Source: Nonomuraea cavernae (GTDB taxonomy: Bacteria > Actinomycetota > Actinomycetes > Streptosporangiales > Streptosporangiaceae). Taken from it: a stretch of DNA of 64,000 nt. The notes beneath the pieces were generated by a model. That model was not told where the DNA came from and did no database searches. It saw only the letters and a program-made list of their open reading frames with translations. Both the position numbers and the translations under genes were made by a program. The stretch is taken from the NCBI RefSeq assembly GCF_014646355.1, contig NZ_BMNH01000015.1, positions 121,431 through 185,430 on the forward strand. Direction: 5' to 3'. Positions 7,084 to 15,259 of this stretch are shown here, in pieces. The stretch's first letter is position 1; each line of letters opens with the position of its first letter.

Positions 7084-9180
7084 GTGGATCATTCCAACCA
7101 CACCACCCTTCTGCAGGCAGGCGGCCATACCCCCATTTCCGACAGAATGCGGGACCTGCTGGCCCGCGCCGCGCAGGATCACGTGTACGAACAGCGCACC
7201 CAGGGAGCGGTGCTCGACGAGATCCGCCAGCGGCTCGAAGGCATGGAGTGGCTGCTGCGCGAGGTGCGCGAGCGGGAGCTCGGCGGGTTGAGCGGCACCC
7301 TGGAGACCGTCAGCGGGCGGCTCGACGACATCACCGCCAAGCCGCCGATGTGGGCAGAGGGCCTCGCCCAGCACGTCGAGGCGGTGCGTGACCACGTCGA
7401 CGCGGTGGGCGAGCAGGTGGGATCGGTCGACGCCCGGGTCGAGTCGGTGAGCCGGCACGTCGCCCCGGTGGGCGACCTGCCCGGCCTCTGGGCCGACCTC
7501 GGCACCATCGGCATCGGGGTCGAGGAGGCCCTCAACCGGCTCCAGTCGGTGCTCGACCGGGGCGACGGCATCGTCAGCCGGATGGGCGAGTTCGCCGGCA
7601 AGCTGAGCCAGCTCAACTCCAGCATGGAGATGGCCGCCAGCCGCTTCACGCGGCTCGACAAGTCGCTCGCCGAGTTGACCGCGCGCACCGACCGCATCGA
7701 GGGCGCGGTGACCGGCCTGTCCGAGGGCCTCGACGACAAGCTCGCCGCCGTCGCCGAGCCTCTCGCCGCCCAGGTCGACGTCGCCGCCGGTCGGCTGGCC
7801 GCCTCCGAGCAGCACCTGTCCGGCCGCCTGGCGGCGGTCGAGGAGCACGTCACCGGTCTCCTCGAAGACACCGGGCAACAGCTCACGACCCACCTCGACG
7901 CCTGCGAGCAGCGCCTGTCCGTACGCCTCGACGGCGTCGAGGGGCGGCTCGGCGCGACCGGCGAGCGGCTGGCCGCGGTCGACGGCCGGCTGGGCCGGCA
8001 CGACGGCCGCTTCGACGCCCTCACCGGCCTGGTCACCACGCTCGACGGCCGGGTCGCCGCCGTCGACCAGCACCTGAGCGACACCGCGACGCGCAACGAG
8101 GGCCGCTTCAACCACGTCGACAACCACCTGGAGTCCCTCGACGAGCGCCTCAACGAGATCGAGGAGCACGTGACGACCCGCTTCGACGGCGTCGACAGCG
8201 CCGTCGCCGGCCGCTTCAACACGGTCGACGCCAAGCTGGCCGCCGGGTTCGAGCGCGTCGCCGGTCGTTTCGAGAGCGTCGACAGCACGGTGACCGCCCG
8301 CTTCGAGGCCGTCGACACCGGCCTGGCCGCCCGCATCGCCTCCGTCGACTCCACCATCGCGGCCCGGCTCGACATGGTCGACACCAAGCTGGCCGCCCGG
8401 CTCGACACGGTCGACTCCGACCTCGCCGCCCGCATCGACACCGTGGCCAACCGGCTCAACAGGGTCGACACCAACGTCGCGGCCCGGCTCGACACCGCCG
8501 ACACCAACCTGGCGGCCGGCATCGACGCCGTGACCGCCCAGCTCGACACGGTCGACGCCAGGCTGACCGCGCGGCTCGACAGCGTCGACGCCGATCTCGC
8601 GGCCCGGCTCGACACGGTCGACACCAACGTGGCCGCGCGCCTCGACACCGTGGACACCCACCTGTCCACCCGCATCGACTCCGTCGACAACAACGTCGCG
8701 GCCCGTTTCGACACCGCCGACGGCAACCTGGCGGCCCGGCTCAACAAGGTCGACACCCACCTCGCGACCCGGCTCGACGCCGTCGACACCCGGCTGCACG
8801 CGCGCTTCGACGGCGTCGACGTCCACCTGACCGACCTCGCCGCCCGCGCCGAGCAGGCCGGAGAGCAGCTCGAGACCGTCGACGACCGCGTCGAGGCCGT
8901 CAATCAGCGGGTGCAGCGGCTGCCCGGCACGTCCGACATCGGTGACCGGATCAGCCAGTTGCTCGCCACCGAGGCGACCGCCCAGGTCGAGCGCCTCGCC
9001 GTGGCGGCGGCGACGCTCACCGAGATCGTCCAGACCCGTCCCGACCGTGACGAGCTCGCTCAGACCGTCACCGGCATCGTCGAGCCGGCCACCACCGATC
9101 TCACCAAGCGCCTCGGCGCCTTGGAGGAGACCATGCTGGCGCTCGCCGAGGCTCTGCTCCGGCCGACTCGCAAGGAGTGA
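7084..9180 (+). CDS. Large coiled-coil protein with 11-residue (hendecad) repeats
   Basis: 698 residues, no signal peptide, no membrane segment and a single cysteine. Residues 1-100 are a charged helical head (EIRQRLEGMEWLLREVRER). Residues about 170-360 are irregular coiled coil. Residues 364-582 are an almost pure array of 11-residue units such as AARLDTVDTNV, AARLDTVDTHL and STRIDSVDNNV. Three 18-residue units (11+7) interrupt the array. The tail (residues 583-698) is again helical. Hendecads form long, weakly right-handed coiled coils, so a filament or scaffold role is plausible but unproven; Scy/FilP-like cytoskeletal proteins are the closest idea. GTG start follows GGAG by six bases. 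The gene stands alone between its promoter and a strong terminator. Confidence 0.88.
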   Translation: MDHSNHTTLLQAGGHTPISDRMRDLLARAAQDHVYEQRTQGAVLDEIRQRLEGMEWLLREVRERELGGLSGTLETVSGRLDDITAKPPMWAEGLAQHVEAVRDHVDAVGEQVGSVDARVESVSRHVAPVGDLPGLWADLGTIGIGVEEALNRLQSVLDRGDGIVSRMGEFAGKLSQLNSSMEMAASRFTRLDKSLAELTARTDRIEGAVTGLSEGLDDKLAAVAEPLAAQVDVAAGRLAASEQHLSGRLAAVEEHVTGLLEDTGQQLTTHLDACEQRLSVRLDGVEGRLGATGERLAAVDGRLGRHDGRFDALTGLVTTLDGRVAAVDQHLSDTATRNEGRFNHVDNHLESLDERLNEIEEHVTTRFDGVDSAVAGRFNTVDAKLAAGFERVAGRFESVDSTVTARFEAVDTGLAARIASVDSTIAARLDMVDTKLAARLDTVDSDLAARIDTVANRLNRVDTNVAARLDTADTNLAAGIDAVTAQLDTVDARLTARLDSVDADLAARLDTVDTNVAARLDTVDTHLSTRIDSVDNNVAARFDTADGNLAARLNKVDTHLATRLDAVDTRLHARFDGVDVHLTDLAARAEQAGEQLETVDDRVEAVNQRVQRLPGTSDIGDRISQLLATEATAQVERLAVAAATLTEIVQTRPDRDELAQTVTGIVEPATTDLTKRLGALEETMLALAEALLRPTRKE
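8173..8829 (+). repeat. In-gene 33-bp repeat array encoding hendecads
   Basis: 657 bp coding for fifteen 11-residue units and three 18-residue units, consensus AARLDTVDTNL. DNA copies differ mainly at third positions, so protein repeats are older than their DNA similarity suggests or are under selection. The periodicity also opens long false frames on the minus strand. Confidence 0.85.
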
Positions 9181-9186
9181 CCGCGC

Positions 9187-9218
9187 GTGAGGTCCCGCGC
9201 CGCACAGCGGGACCTCAC
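9187..9218. terminator. Bidirectional terminator between convergent genes
   Basis: Perfect 12-bp stem GTGAGGTCCCGC (9187-9198) with 9207-9218 and an 8-nt loop, between the ends of the coiled-coil gene and tsaD. There is no T tract, as is common for actinobacterial terminators. Confidence 0.75.
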
Positions 9219-9232
9219 CCCCCTTCAGGTGG

Positions 9233-10264
9233 TCACACGTGGACGGTCGTGATGGGCATCGAGGAGTCGGCCGGGATGCCCAGCGTCGACGGTGTGACCC
9301 CGGCCGCCACCAGGTCGGAGCCCAGGGCGGCGACCATGGCGCCGTTGTCGGTGCACAGCCCCGGCCGGGGCACCCGCAGCCGCACGCCCGCGGCGTCGCA
9401 TCGCTCGCGGGCCAGGGCGCGCAGCCGCGAGTTGGCCGCGACGCCGCCGCCGATCAGCAGATCGTGCACGTCGTACTTACGGCACGCCTGGAGCGCCTTG
9501 CGGGTCAGCACGTCGACCACGGCCTCCTGGAACGACGCGGCCACGTCGGGCACGTGGATGGTCTCGCCGGCCGCCTGACGCGCCTCCACCCAGCGGGCCA
9601 CGGCCGTCTTGAGGCCGGAGAAGGAGAAGTCGAGCGTGCCGTCGTCGAGCTTGCCCCGGGGAAAGGCGACGGCGGTGCCGGACCCCGAGGTGGCGGCCCG
9701 GTCGATGTGCGGGCCGCCGGGGAACGGCAGCCCGAGCACCCGCGCGACCTTGTCGAAAGCCTCGCCGGCGGCGTCGTCGACGGTGGAGCCGAGCGAGATC
9801 ACGTCCTGGGCCACGTCGGGCACCAGCAGCAGCGAGGAGTGGCCGCCGGACACCAGCATCGCGATGCACGGCTTGGGCAGCGGGCCGTGTTCGAGCTGGT
9901 CCACGGCGACGTGGGCGGCCAGATGGTTGACGCCGTAGAGCGGCACCCCGAGCCCGAGCGAGTAGGCCTTGGCCGCGGCCACGCCGACGAGCAGCGCCCC
10001 GGCGAGCCCCGGACCGGCGGTCACGGCGATCGCGTCGATGTCGGAGAAGGCGACTCCCGCCTTCGCCAGCGCCGCCTCGACGGTCGGCGTCATCGCCTCC
10101 AGGTGAGCCCGCGAGGCCACCTCCGGCACCACGCCGCCGAAGCGGGCGTGCTCGTCCATGCTGGACGCGATCGTGTCGGCCAGCAGGGTGTGGCCCCTGA
10201 CGAGTCCGATGCCGGTCTCGTCGCAGGAGGTCTCGATGCCGAGGACCAGGGGTGCGTCAGCCAT
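9233..10264 (-). CDS. tsaD: tRNA N6-adenosine threonylcarbamoyltransferase TsaD
   Basis: 343 residues. Catalyses transfer of the threonylcarbamoyl group to A37 of tRNAs that read ANN codons, working with TsaB and TsaE. It shows the ASKHA-fold start GIETSCDETGIGLV, the metal-binding NHLAAH motif, LVSGGHSSLLLV and the C-terminal IGGGVAANSRLRALA. Its start overlaps the rimI end by eight bases, so the pair is translationally coupled. Last gene of the minus-strand t6A cluster. Confidence 0.98.
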   Translation of the reverse strand: MADAPLVLGIETSCDETGIGLVRGHTLLADTIASSMDEHARFGGVVPEVASRAHLEAMTPTVEAALAKAGVAFSDIDAIAVTAGPGLAGALLVGVAAAKAYSLGLGVPLYGVNHLAAHVAVDQLEHGPLPKPCIAMLVSGGHSSLLLVPDVAQDVISLGSTVDDAAGEAFDKVARVLGLPFPGGPHIDRAATSGSGTAVAFPRGKLDDGTLDFSFSGLKTAVARWVEARQAAGETIHVPDVAASFQEAVVDVLTRKALQACRKYDVHDLLIGGGVAANSRLRALARERCDAAGVRLRVPRPGLCTDNGAMVAALGSDLVAAGVTPSTLGIPADSSMPITTVHV

Positions 10265-10703
10265 CCAGCTTCCTTCTCATCATGATCGCGTCGGTGCCGT
10301 CGTCGTAGTAGCGGCGGCGCAGGCCGATCTCCTCGAACCCGAAGCGCTCGTACACGCCGCGGGCCCGCGGGTTGTCGGAGCGGACCTCCAGGAAGATCTC
10401 CCGTGCTCCCCGCCTGCGGGCCTCGGCCAGCAGCTCGGCCAGCATGGCGCCGCCGACGCCGGTGCCCTGGTGGGACTCCAGCACCGCGATGGTCTGCACG
10501 TCGGCCTGGTCGGCCGCGGCGGCCAGGCCCGCATAGCCGACGATCACGTCGTCGACCACGGCCACCACGTAGTGGCGGGTGCGCGGCTGGTCGCCCAGCT
10601 CGCCCCGCATCATGCCCTCGCTCCACGCGTCGAACGGGAACGTGGCGCGCTCGATCGCCATGACCGTCGGCAGGTCGGCCTCGGTCATCTGCCGGAGTCT
10701 CAC
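10257..10703 (-). CDS. rimI: Ribosomal-protein-alanine N-acetyltransferase RimI
   Basis: 148-residue GNAT acetyltransferase. The acetyl-CoA loop is HQGTGVGGAML (Q/RxxGxG/A type), followed by GAREIFLEVRSDNPRARGVY and YERFGFEEIGLRRRYY, as in RimI, which acetylates the N-terminus of S18 and often has wider targets. GTG start overlaps the tsaB stop (GTGA). Position between tsaB and tsaD is the standard actinobacterial order. Confidence 0.95.
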   Translation of the reverse strand: MRLRQMTEADLPTVMAIERATFPFDAWSEGMMRGELGDQPRTRHYVVAVVDDVIVGYAGLAAAADQADVQTIAVLESHQGTGVGGAMLAELLAEARRRGAREIFLEVRSDNPRARGVYERFGFEEIGLRRRYYDDGTDAIMMRRKLDG

Positions 10704-11344
10704 GCGGTCACCCGCTTGGGCGCGCCCGGCACCACCGCGTCGGGCCGCCGCAGGTAGATCGGGCGCGGCGGGTCGAGCGGAACACCCGCCTCGATGCGTT
10801 CGGCCGCCAGCGCGGCCAGCGCACCGGCGTAGGGGTAGAGCGGGCCGCTGGACCCGCCCAGCACGTCGGGGTAGAGGTCGGCGCCGGCCCCCACCACCGG
10901 CGCGCCTGCCAGGGGGACGTCGGCGGGCCGGTCGACGAACGGGCCGTCGGCCCTCGTGCGCAGGTCGGAGTAGCGGGCCCAGAACACCTCCTTGCGCCGC
11001 GCGTCGGTGGCGACCAGGAACGGCCCGGTCAGCCCGCTGCCGTAGGCGACGGCGTCGAGGGTGCAGACGCCGTAGGCCGGGACTCCCGCCGTGACGGCCA
11101 GCCCCTGGGCGGTCATCAGCCCGACGCGCAGGCCGGTGTAGGGGCCGGGGCCACTGCCCGCGACGATGGCCGTGACGTCGCCGAGCGAGGCCCCGGCCTC
11201 GCGCAGGACGATCTCGATGGTGGGAGCGAGCAACTCACCGTGGCGCCGAGCGTCGATCGTCGTCGACTCGGCGAGCACCTGACGGCCGTCGTGGAGCGCG
11301 GCGGTGACGGCGGGAGTCGCGGTATCAAAAGCCAGGACCAGCAC
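10700..11344 (-). CDS. tsaB: tRNA threonylcarbamoyladenosine biosynthesis protein TsaB
   Basis: 214 residues, paralogue of TsaD that forms the TsaB-TsaD platform for t6A synthesis. N-terminus reads LVLAFDTATPAVTAAL, followed by the conserved GSGPGPYTGLRVGL and VCTLDAVAYG. GTG start at 11344. The gene has no direct neighbour tsaE: three unrelated genes separate them. Confidence 0.96.
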   Translation of the reverse strand: MLVLAFDTATPAVTAALHDGRQVLAESTTIDARRHGELLAPTIEIVLREAGASLGDVTAIVAGSGPGPYTGLRVGLMTAQGLAVTAGVPAYGVCTLDAVAYGSGLTGPFLVATDARRKEVFWARYSDLRTRADGPFVDRPADVPLAGAPVVGAGADLYPDVLGGSSGPLYPYAGALAALAAERIEAGVPLDPPRPIYLRRPDAVVPGAPKRVTA

Positions 11345-11371
11345 GACTGTTTAGCCTACCCGCCGGACGGG

Positions 11372-12301
11372 TCACACCCAGCCGGTGCGCTGTTTCAGCC
11401 ACTCGAGCGCGACCACGCCCTGAGCCCGCTGGAACGCCCTGACCGTCGGCAGGCCCGGCGGATCGGGCAGGCGGCCGTGGCGGACCATGAAGCCCGCGAT
11501 CGCGGCGACCACGGCGGTGACGGCGGGATCGGGGTCTGGCAGGAGCTCGTGCGGCTGCGGGCCGCCCTGCATGCCGACCGACGGCAGCATGGCCACCCGG
11601 TCGAACCAGGCCACGCCCACGCACGCCCACGGCCAGTCGACGACGTAGACGCGGTCGCCGGTGAGCAGCAGGTTGTCGGCCCGCAGGTCGGCGTGGACCA
11701 GGGTGTCGCCGGTCGCCGCCTCCGGCCAGCCCGACTCCAGGTCGGCCAGGGCGGCGAGGTGACGCAGCGCCCACGGGTCGAGCCCGGTGGTGTCCTCGGT
11801 GAGCAGGTCGCGCCAGCCGCGGAAGGCGTCGGCGTAGCGCCGTGCGATGGTCGGCGCGCTGATCGGGGCCGGGGTGAGCGCGGCGGACATCCGCTCCACG
11901 GCGCCGAGCACCAGGTCCAGCTCGTCGCGCCGCCACGGCAGGGCCGGGTGGCGGCCGTCGATGTCCTCGAAGACCAGGGTCACCCATCCGTCGAGATCGA
12001 AGCTCGTCAGCAGCCGCGGGGCCGGCACGGAGACCGGCAGGGCGGCGGCGATCTCGGCCTCGGAGCGGTAGATGCGGACGCTGTCGGGGTTGGGCTCGGG
12101 GCCGACGGCCTTGACGAAGGCGCGCCGCCCGCCGGCGGTGCGCACCCGCACCGCCGCGGCGGGCGAGAAGCCGCCCGTCTGGGTGACCGCCTCGGCCACG
12201 GGTCCGCCGAGGAACTCCTCGACCGCCTCGCGGACGGCCGGATGGATCTCTGGCCAGGGCACCCGCACGCCGGACGCGGGTGGATGGGAGTCGACGTTCA
12301 T
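11372..12301 (-). CDS. Aminoglycoside phosphotransferase-family kinase
   Basis: 309 residues of the APH/choline-kinase fold. The catalytic loop is LVHADLRADNLLL (HxDxxxxN pattern) and the metal-binding aspartate is in VYVVDWPWACVG. An ATP-pocket lysine is likely in GRRAFVKAVG. The substrate is unknown; members of this family phosphorylate small molecules and seldom true antibiotics. ATG at 12301 is preferred because AGG lies nine bases upstream; an ATG three codons earlier has no spacing for a binding site. It is part of an insertion between tsaB and tsaE. Confidence 0.85.
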   Translation of the reverse strand: MNVDSHPPASGVRVPWPEIHPAVREAVEEFLGGPVAEAVTQTGGFSPAAAVRVRTAGGRRAFVKAVGPEPNPDSVRIYRSEAEIAAALPVSVPAPRLLTSFDLDGWVTLVFEDIDGRHPALPWRRDELDLVLGAVERMSAALTPAPISAPTIARRYADAFRGWRDLLTEDTTGLDPWALRHLAALADLESGWPEAATGDTLVHADLRADNLLLTGDRVYVVDWPWACVGVAWFDRVAMLPSVGMQGGPQPHELLPDPDPAVTAVVAAIAGFMVRHGRLPDPPGLPTVRAFQRAQGVVALEWLKQRTGWV

Positions 12302-12333
12302 GCCAACCATCCTGCGGGTGACCGCAACCGGAT

Positions 12334-12870
12334 TTAGGCTTTGGACGCGTAGACGATCACGTTGTCGAGGTACTCGCCCTTGGCGTAGTCGAACGTCCCG
12401 CCGCAGGTGACCAGTTTGAGGCCGTCGTCGACGTACACCCGTTTGAGCGGGAAGTTGTCCTTGTGCACCTGCTGGACCGAGTCCACCTTGTACGTGGCGA
12501 CCTTGCCGTCGCTGCGCTTGACCTTGACGATCTCGCCCTTGCGTACCCGCTTGAGCTTGTAGAAGACGGCGGGGGCGGTCTTGGTGTCGACGTGGCCGAC
12601 GATCACCGAGGCGCCCTTCTCGCCGGGCACCACGCTGCCGGTGAACCATCCGGCCATCGCGGGCTTCTCGTACGGAGGCAGTTCGACCTCGCCGTCCTTG
12701 CTCAGCCCGAGCTTCATCAGCGGCGCCTCGACGTCGATCGAGGGGATGTCGATGCTCTCGGGCACCACGCTCGCGGCGGGCTGGGTGCCGATCTGGAGGT
12801 TCTTGCCGAACATGACGAGCAACAGCCCGGTGGCGGCCCCCGCGAGGACCACCCCTCCCTTGCGGGCCAT
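12334..12870 (-). CDS. Class F-like sortase, apparently without the catalytic arginine
   Basis: 178 residues: an N-terminal membrane anchor (residues 5-22, GGVVLAGAATGLLLVMFG) followed by an outside sortase barrel. Catalytic His93 lies in IVGHVDT and Cys156 in LVTCGGTFD, the pattern of class F enzymes. Sortases normally use an arginine about 9-12 residues after the cysteine; no arginine follows Cys156, where the sequence is YAKGEYLDN. Either Lys164 or another residue substitutes, or the enzyme differs in function. The start lies two bases after the stop of the gene upstream, whose product ends in a sorting-like signal, so the two are probably enzyme and substrate. Confidence 0.88.
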   Translation of the reverse strand: MARKGGVVLAGAATGLLLVMFGKNLQIGTQPAASVVPESIDIPSIDVEAPLMKLGLSKDGEVELPPYEKPAMAGWFTGSVVPGEKGASVIVGHVDTKTAPAVFYKLKRVRKGEIVKVKRSDGKVATYKVDSVQQVHKDNFPLKRVYVDDGLKLVTCGGTFDYAKGEYLDNVIVYASKA

Positions 12871-12872
12871 GG

Positions 12873-13529
12873 TCAGGCCCGGCGGCGCTTGATCGCTATC
12901 CCCGCGCCCGCGGCCAGGACGAGCGCCAGCCCCGCGCCGATCGGCCCGAGCGGCAGGGTCGAGTCGTCCTCGGCCTCCTTGCCGAACATGCCGCCACCAC
13001 CCGCCCGGGGCGCCTTGGTGGGCACGCCGGTGGGCACGTCGGCCCTGACCACCCGGAGCGTGGCCTTGCCGGTGTCGTTGGTGCCGTCGCACTTGACGTC
13101 GACCGTGTAGGAGCCGCGTTTGACGGTGCCGGAGACCTGCGCCTCGCCGCGCACCCATGGCCCGGTGGCCTGACGGCCGGTCGCGGCGGGTGTGGCCAGC
13201 GCGTCGGTGGTGGGGTTGAGCGTGACGCCGCTGACGAACGCCTTGGAGGTGGCGGTGCCGGTGTGGGCGGGACCGCCGGTGGGGACGGGGCAGTTGGCCA
13301 GGATCCACACCTTCGAGGTCTCGCCCGCGGTGACCCTGTCGGGGTTGACCTGCACGTTGATGGCCGGTCGGGTGACCGTGGAGGTGGGGGTCGCGGTGGC
13401 GGCGGGGTCGGTGACCGTGGTGGTCGGGGTGGGAGTGGGGGTCGGTGTCGTCTCCGCCTCCGCCGAACATCCCATCGCGCCGATCACGAGGATGGCACCC
13501 GCGTACGCGACTCGTCTTGCCCTGAGCAC
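12873..13529 (-). CDS. Exported protein with C-terminal sorting-like signal (LPLGP), putative sortase substrate
   Basis: 218 residues from the GTG at 13529, chosen because it gives a clean signal sequence (RARR, then AGAILVIGAMGC); an ATG at 13646 would add 39 unlike residues. The segment GAMGC is an imperfect lipobox. A Thr/Pro-rich linker (residues about 25-55) leads to a beta-rich middle with four cysteines or fewer and no recognised fold. The C-terminus reads LPLGP (192-196), a hydrophobic stretch and RRRA, the layout of cell-wall sorting signals although not LPXTG. The sortase gene follows after two bases. Confidence 0.75.
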   Translation of the reverse strand: MLRARRVAYAGAILVIGAMGCSAEAETTPTPTPTPTTTVTDPAATATPTSTVTRPAINVQVNPDRVTAGETSKVWILANCPVPTGGPAHTGTATSKAFVSGVTLNPTTDALATPAATGRQATGPWVRGEAQVSGTVKRGSYTVDVKCDGTNDTGKATLRVVRADVPTGVPTKAPRAGGGGMFGKEAEDDSTLPLGPIGAGLALVLAAGAGIAIKRRRA

Positions 13530-13695
13530 CAGCGCACCCCACTTCGCCGTCCTGCACCAAGCATCCACCAAATTTGCGGATGCTGCCCCTCCTGATACCC
13601 AGAATTTCTGGGCGAATCCATGACCAATGATCATGATTGATGGCATTGGCCGAATACGTCAAGGGTGACAGCATTGCCCGGGGTGGGCGCGGGTT

Positions 13696-14166
13696 TTACT
13701 CTTCGGGGCGATCAGACGGCGTGTCGGCCCAGCGGGAGCCGACGCCCCGAAGCGTCACGGTGCGCGCCTCGTCGCCGGTCTCGCGGTCGATGTGGATCTC
13801 CAGGCGGTCGTCGGACAGGCCCTCGACCAGCCCCTCGCCCCACTCGACGACGGTCACCGAATCCTCCAGCGAGGCGTCGAGGTCGAGGTCGTCGACCTCG
13901 AGGTCGCCGCCGAGCCGGTAGGCGTCGACGTGGACGAGCGGCGGGCCCTGGCACAGCGACGGGTGCACCCGGGCGATCACGAACGTGGGCGAGGTGATCG
14001 GGCCGCGCACCTTGAGGCCCTCGGCGATGCCCTGCACGAGCGTGGTCTTGCCGGCGCCGAGCGGCCCCGACAGGACGACCAGGTCGCCGGGGCGCAGCCG
14101 GGCGGCCAGGCGCGCGCCGTAGGAGCGCATGTCTTCGGCGGTCGCGAGCCGCTCCGCGTTCACCAC
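13696..14166 (-). CDS. tsaE: tRNA threonylcarbamoyladenosine biosynthesis ATPase TsaE
   Basis: 156 residues. P-loop ATPase that drives cycles of the TsaB-TsaD complex in t6A synthesis. Walker A is LSGPLGAGKTTLVQGIAEGL, with ITSPTFVIARVH and the family motif LVHVDAYRL after it and VVEWGEG near the end. Two in-frame GTG codons stand at 14166 and 14163; GGAGG is four or seven bases away, so either could serve. It follows the hydrolase gene by 43 bases. Confidence 0.96.
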   Translation of the reverse strand: MVNAERLATAEDMRSYGARLAARLRPGDLVVLSGPLGAGKTTLVQGIAEGLKVRGPITSPTFVIARVHPSLCQGPPLVHVDAYRLGGDLEVDDLDLDASLEDSVTVVEWGEGLVEGLSDDRLEIHIDRETGDEARTVTLRGVGSRWADTPSDRPEE

Positions 14167-14209
14167 ACGACCTCCGTCGAATGCGCCGACGGGCGGCGCT
14201 GCCCGTCCA

Positions 14210-15259
14210 CTACAGCTCCACCCGCTTGATCAGCTCGCGCAGCGCGTCGTTGACCGGGCCCGGACGCTCCAGCTGGATCAGGTGGGAGGTGCCGGGCACC
14301 TCGGTCAACCGGGCCCTGGGCAGCGCGGCCGCGATGGCCCGGCTGTGCTCGGGCGGGGTCAGCCAGTCTTTGTCGCCGACCACGATCGCGGTGGGCACCG
14401 GGTCGATGACGTGCAGCGCCGACAGCTTGTCGTGGTTCATCAGCGCGGGGTAGAAGTCGGCGACCACCTCGGTCGGCGTCGCCCTGATCATCGTCTCGGC
14501 GAAGTCGACCAGGGTCGGGCTGACGTTGCGCGAGTCACCGAAACCCATGTGACGGGTGACGAGGAAGGCGATGTCGCTGCCCGCGTGGCGGGTGCGGTCG
14601 ACCAGCGAGCCCCTCTTGCCGAGCATGGAGACCGTCGTCGGGGCGACCTTGTGGACGGCCTTGGACACCAGGGCCGGCAGGCCCAGCGTGAGCTCGGCCA
14701 GCTTGCCCGCCGAGGTCGCGATCAGCGCCACGCCCCGGATCCGGTCGCCGAACAGCTCGGGGTGGCGGTCGGCCAGCGCCATGATCGTCATGCCGCCCAT
14801 GGAGTGGCCGACCAGCACGCACGGGCCGGGCACGAACTCCTTGACCACCTCGGCCAGGTCGTCGCCCAGCCGGTCGATCGTGCTGTCATCGGCGGTCCCC
14901 CGCTGGGAGCGGCCGTGGGAGCGCTGGTCCCACAGCACCATGCGGTGCGTGCCGCGCAGGTCACGGCGCTGGTAGTGCCACGACTCGAGGTTGAGGCAGT
15001 AGCCGTGGCAGAACACGATCGTCAGCGGCGCGTCCTCGGGCCCGTCGACCTCGACGTGCAGGGCCGTGCCGTCGGAGGTGGTGAGCGTGTGCTCCCTGCC
15101 GCGCAACTCGCCGAACGGCTCGCCGGCCTCCAGATCGGGCCGCAGCCTGATCCGGCCCACCGCGAGGCGTTTGGCCAGCGCCGCCGCGGCGACACCCGCA
15201 GATGCGGCGCCGACGATCGCACCCGCGACCCCGACCCTGCGCCGTGTTGTCGTCGTCAT
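14210..15259 (-). CDS. Alpha/beta hydrolase with N-terminal membrane anchor
   Basis: 349 residues. A positively charged N-terminus and a hydrophobic Ala/Gly-rich stretch (residues 8-30) suggest a membrane anchor or uncleaved signal. The hydrolase core has IVFCHGYCLN as oxyanion region, the nucleophile elbow VLVGHSMGGM with Ser as nucleophile, an acid in VVGDKDWLTPPEHS and the catalytic His in PGTSHLIQLERP. The substrate is unknown. ATG overlaps the alr stop codon (ATGA), so it is coupled to alanine racemase. The same gene order, alr-hydrolase-tsaE, is common in actinobacteria. Confidence 0.9.
   Translation of the reverse strand: MTTTTRRRVGVAGAIVGAASAGVAAAALAKRLAVGRIRLRPDLEAGEPFGELRGREHTLTTSDGTALHVEVDGPEDAPLTIVFCHGYCLNLESWHYQRRDLRGTHRMVLWDQRSHGRSQRGTADDSTIDRLGDDLAEVVKEFVPGPCVLVGHSMGGMTIMALADRHPELFGDRIRGVALIATSAGKLAELTLGLPALVSKAVHKVAPTTVSMLGKRGSLVDRTRHAGSDIAFLVTRHMGFGDSRNVSPTLVDFAETMIRATPTEVVADFYPALMNHDKLSALHVIDPVPTAIVVGDKDWLTPPEHSRAIAAALPRARLTEVPGTSHLIQLERPGPVNDALRELIKRVEL

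Noticed and set aside
6877..8903. Two long minus-strand frames (649 and 574 codons) opposite the coiled-coil gene
   Set aside because: They arise because the 33-bp repeat keeps the same codon phase on both strands; the minus products are monotonous (GVDRVEPGR-like and TVSSRAA-like) and lack start signals.
13530..13646. N-terminal extension of the sortase-linked surface protein to the ATG at 13646
   Set aside because: The extra 39 residues would place unrelated residues before a clear export signal; the GTG at 13529 fits better.
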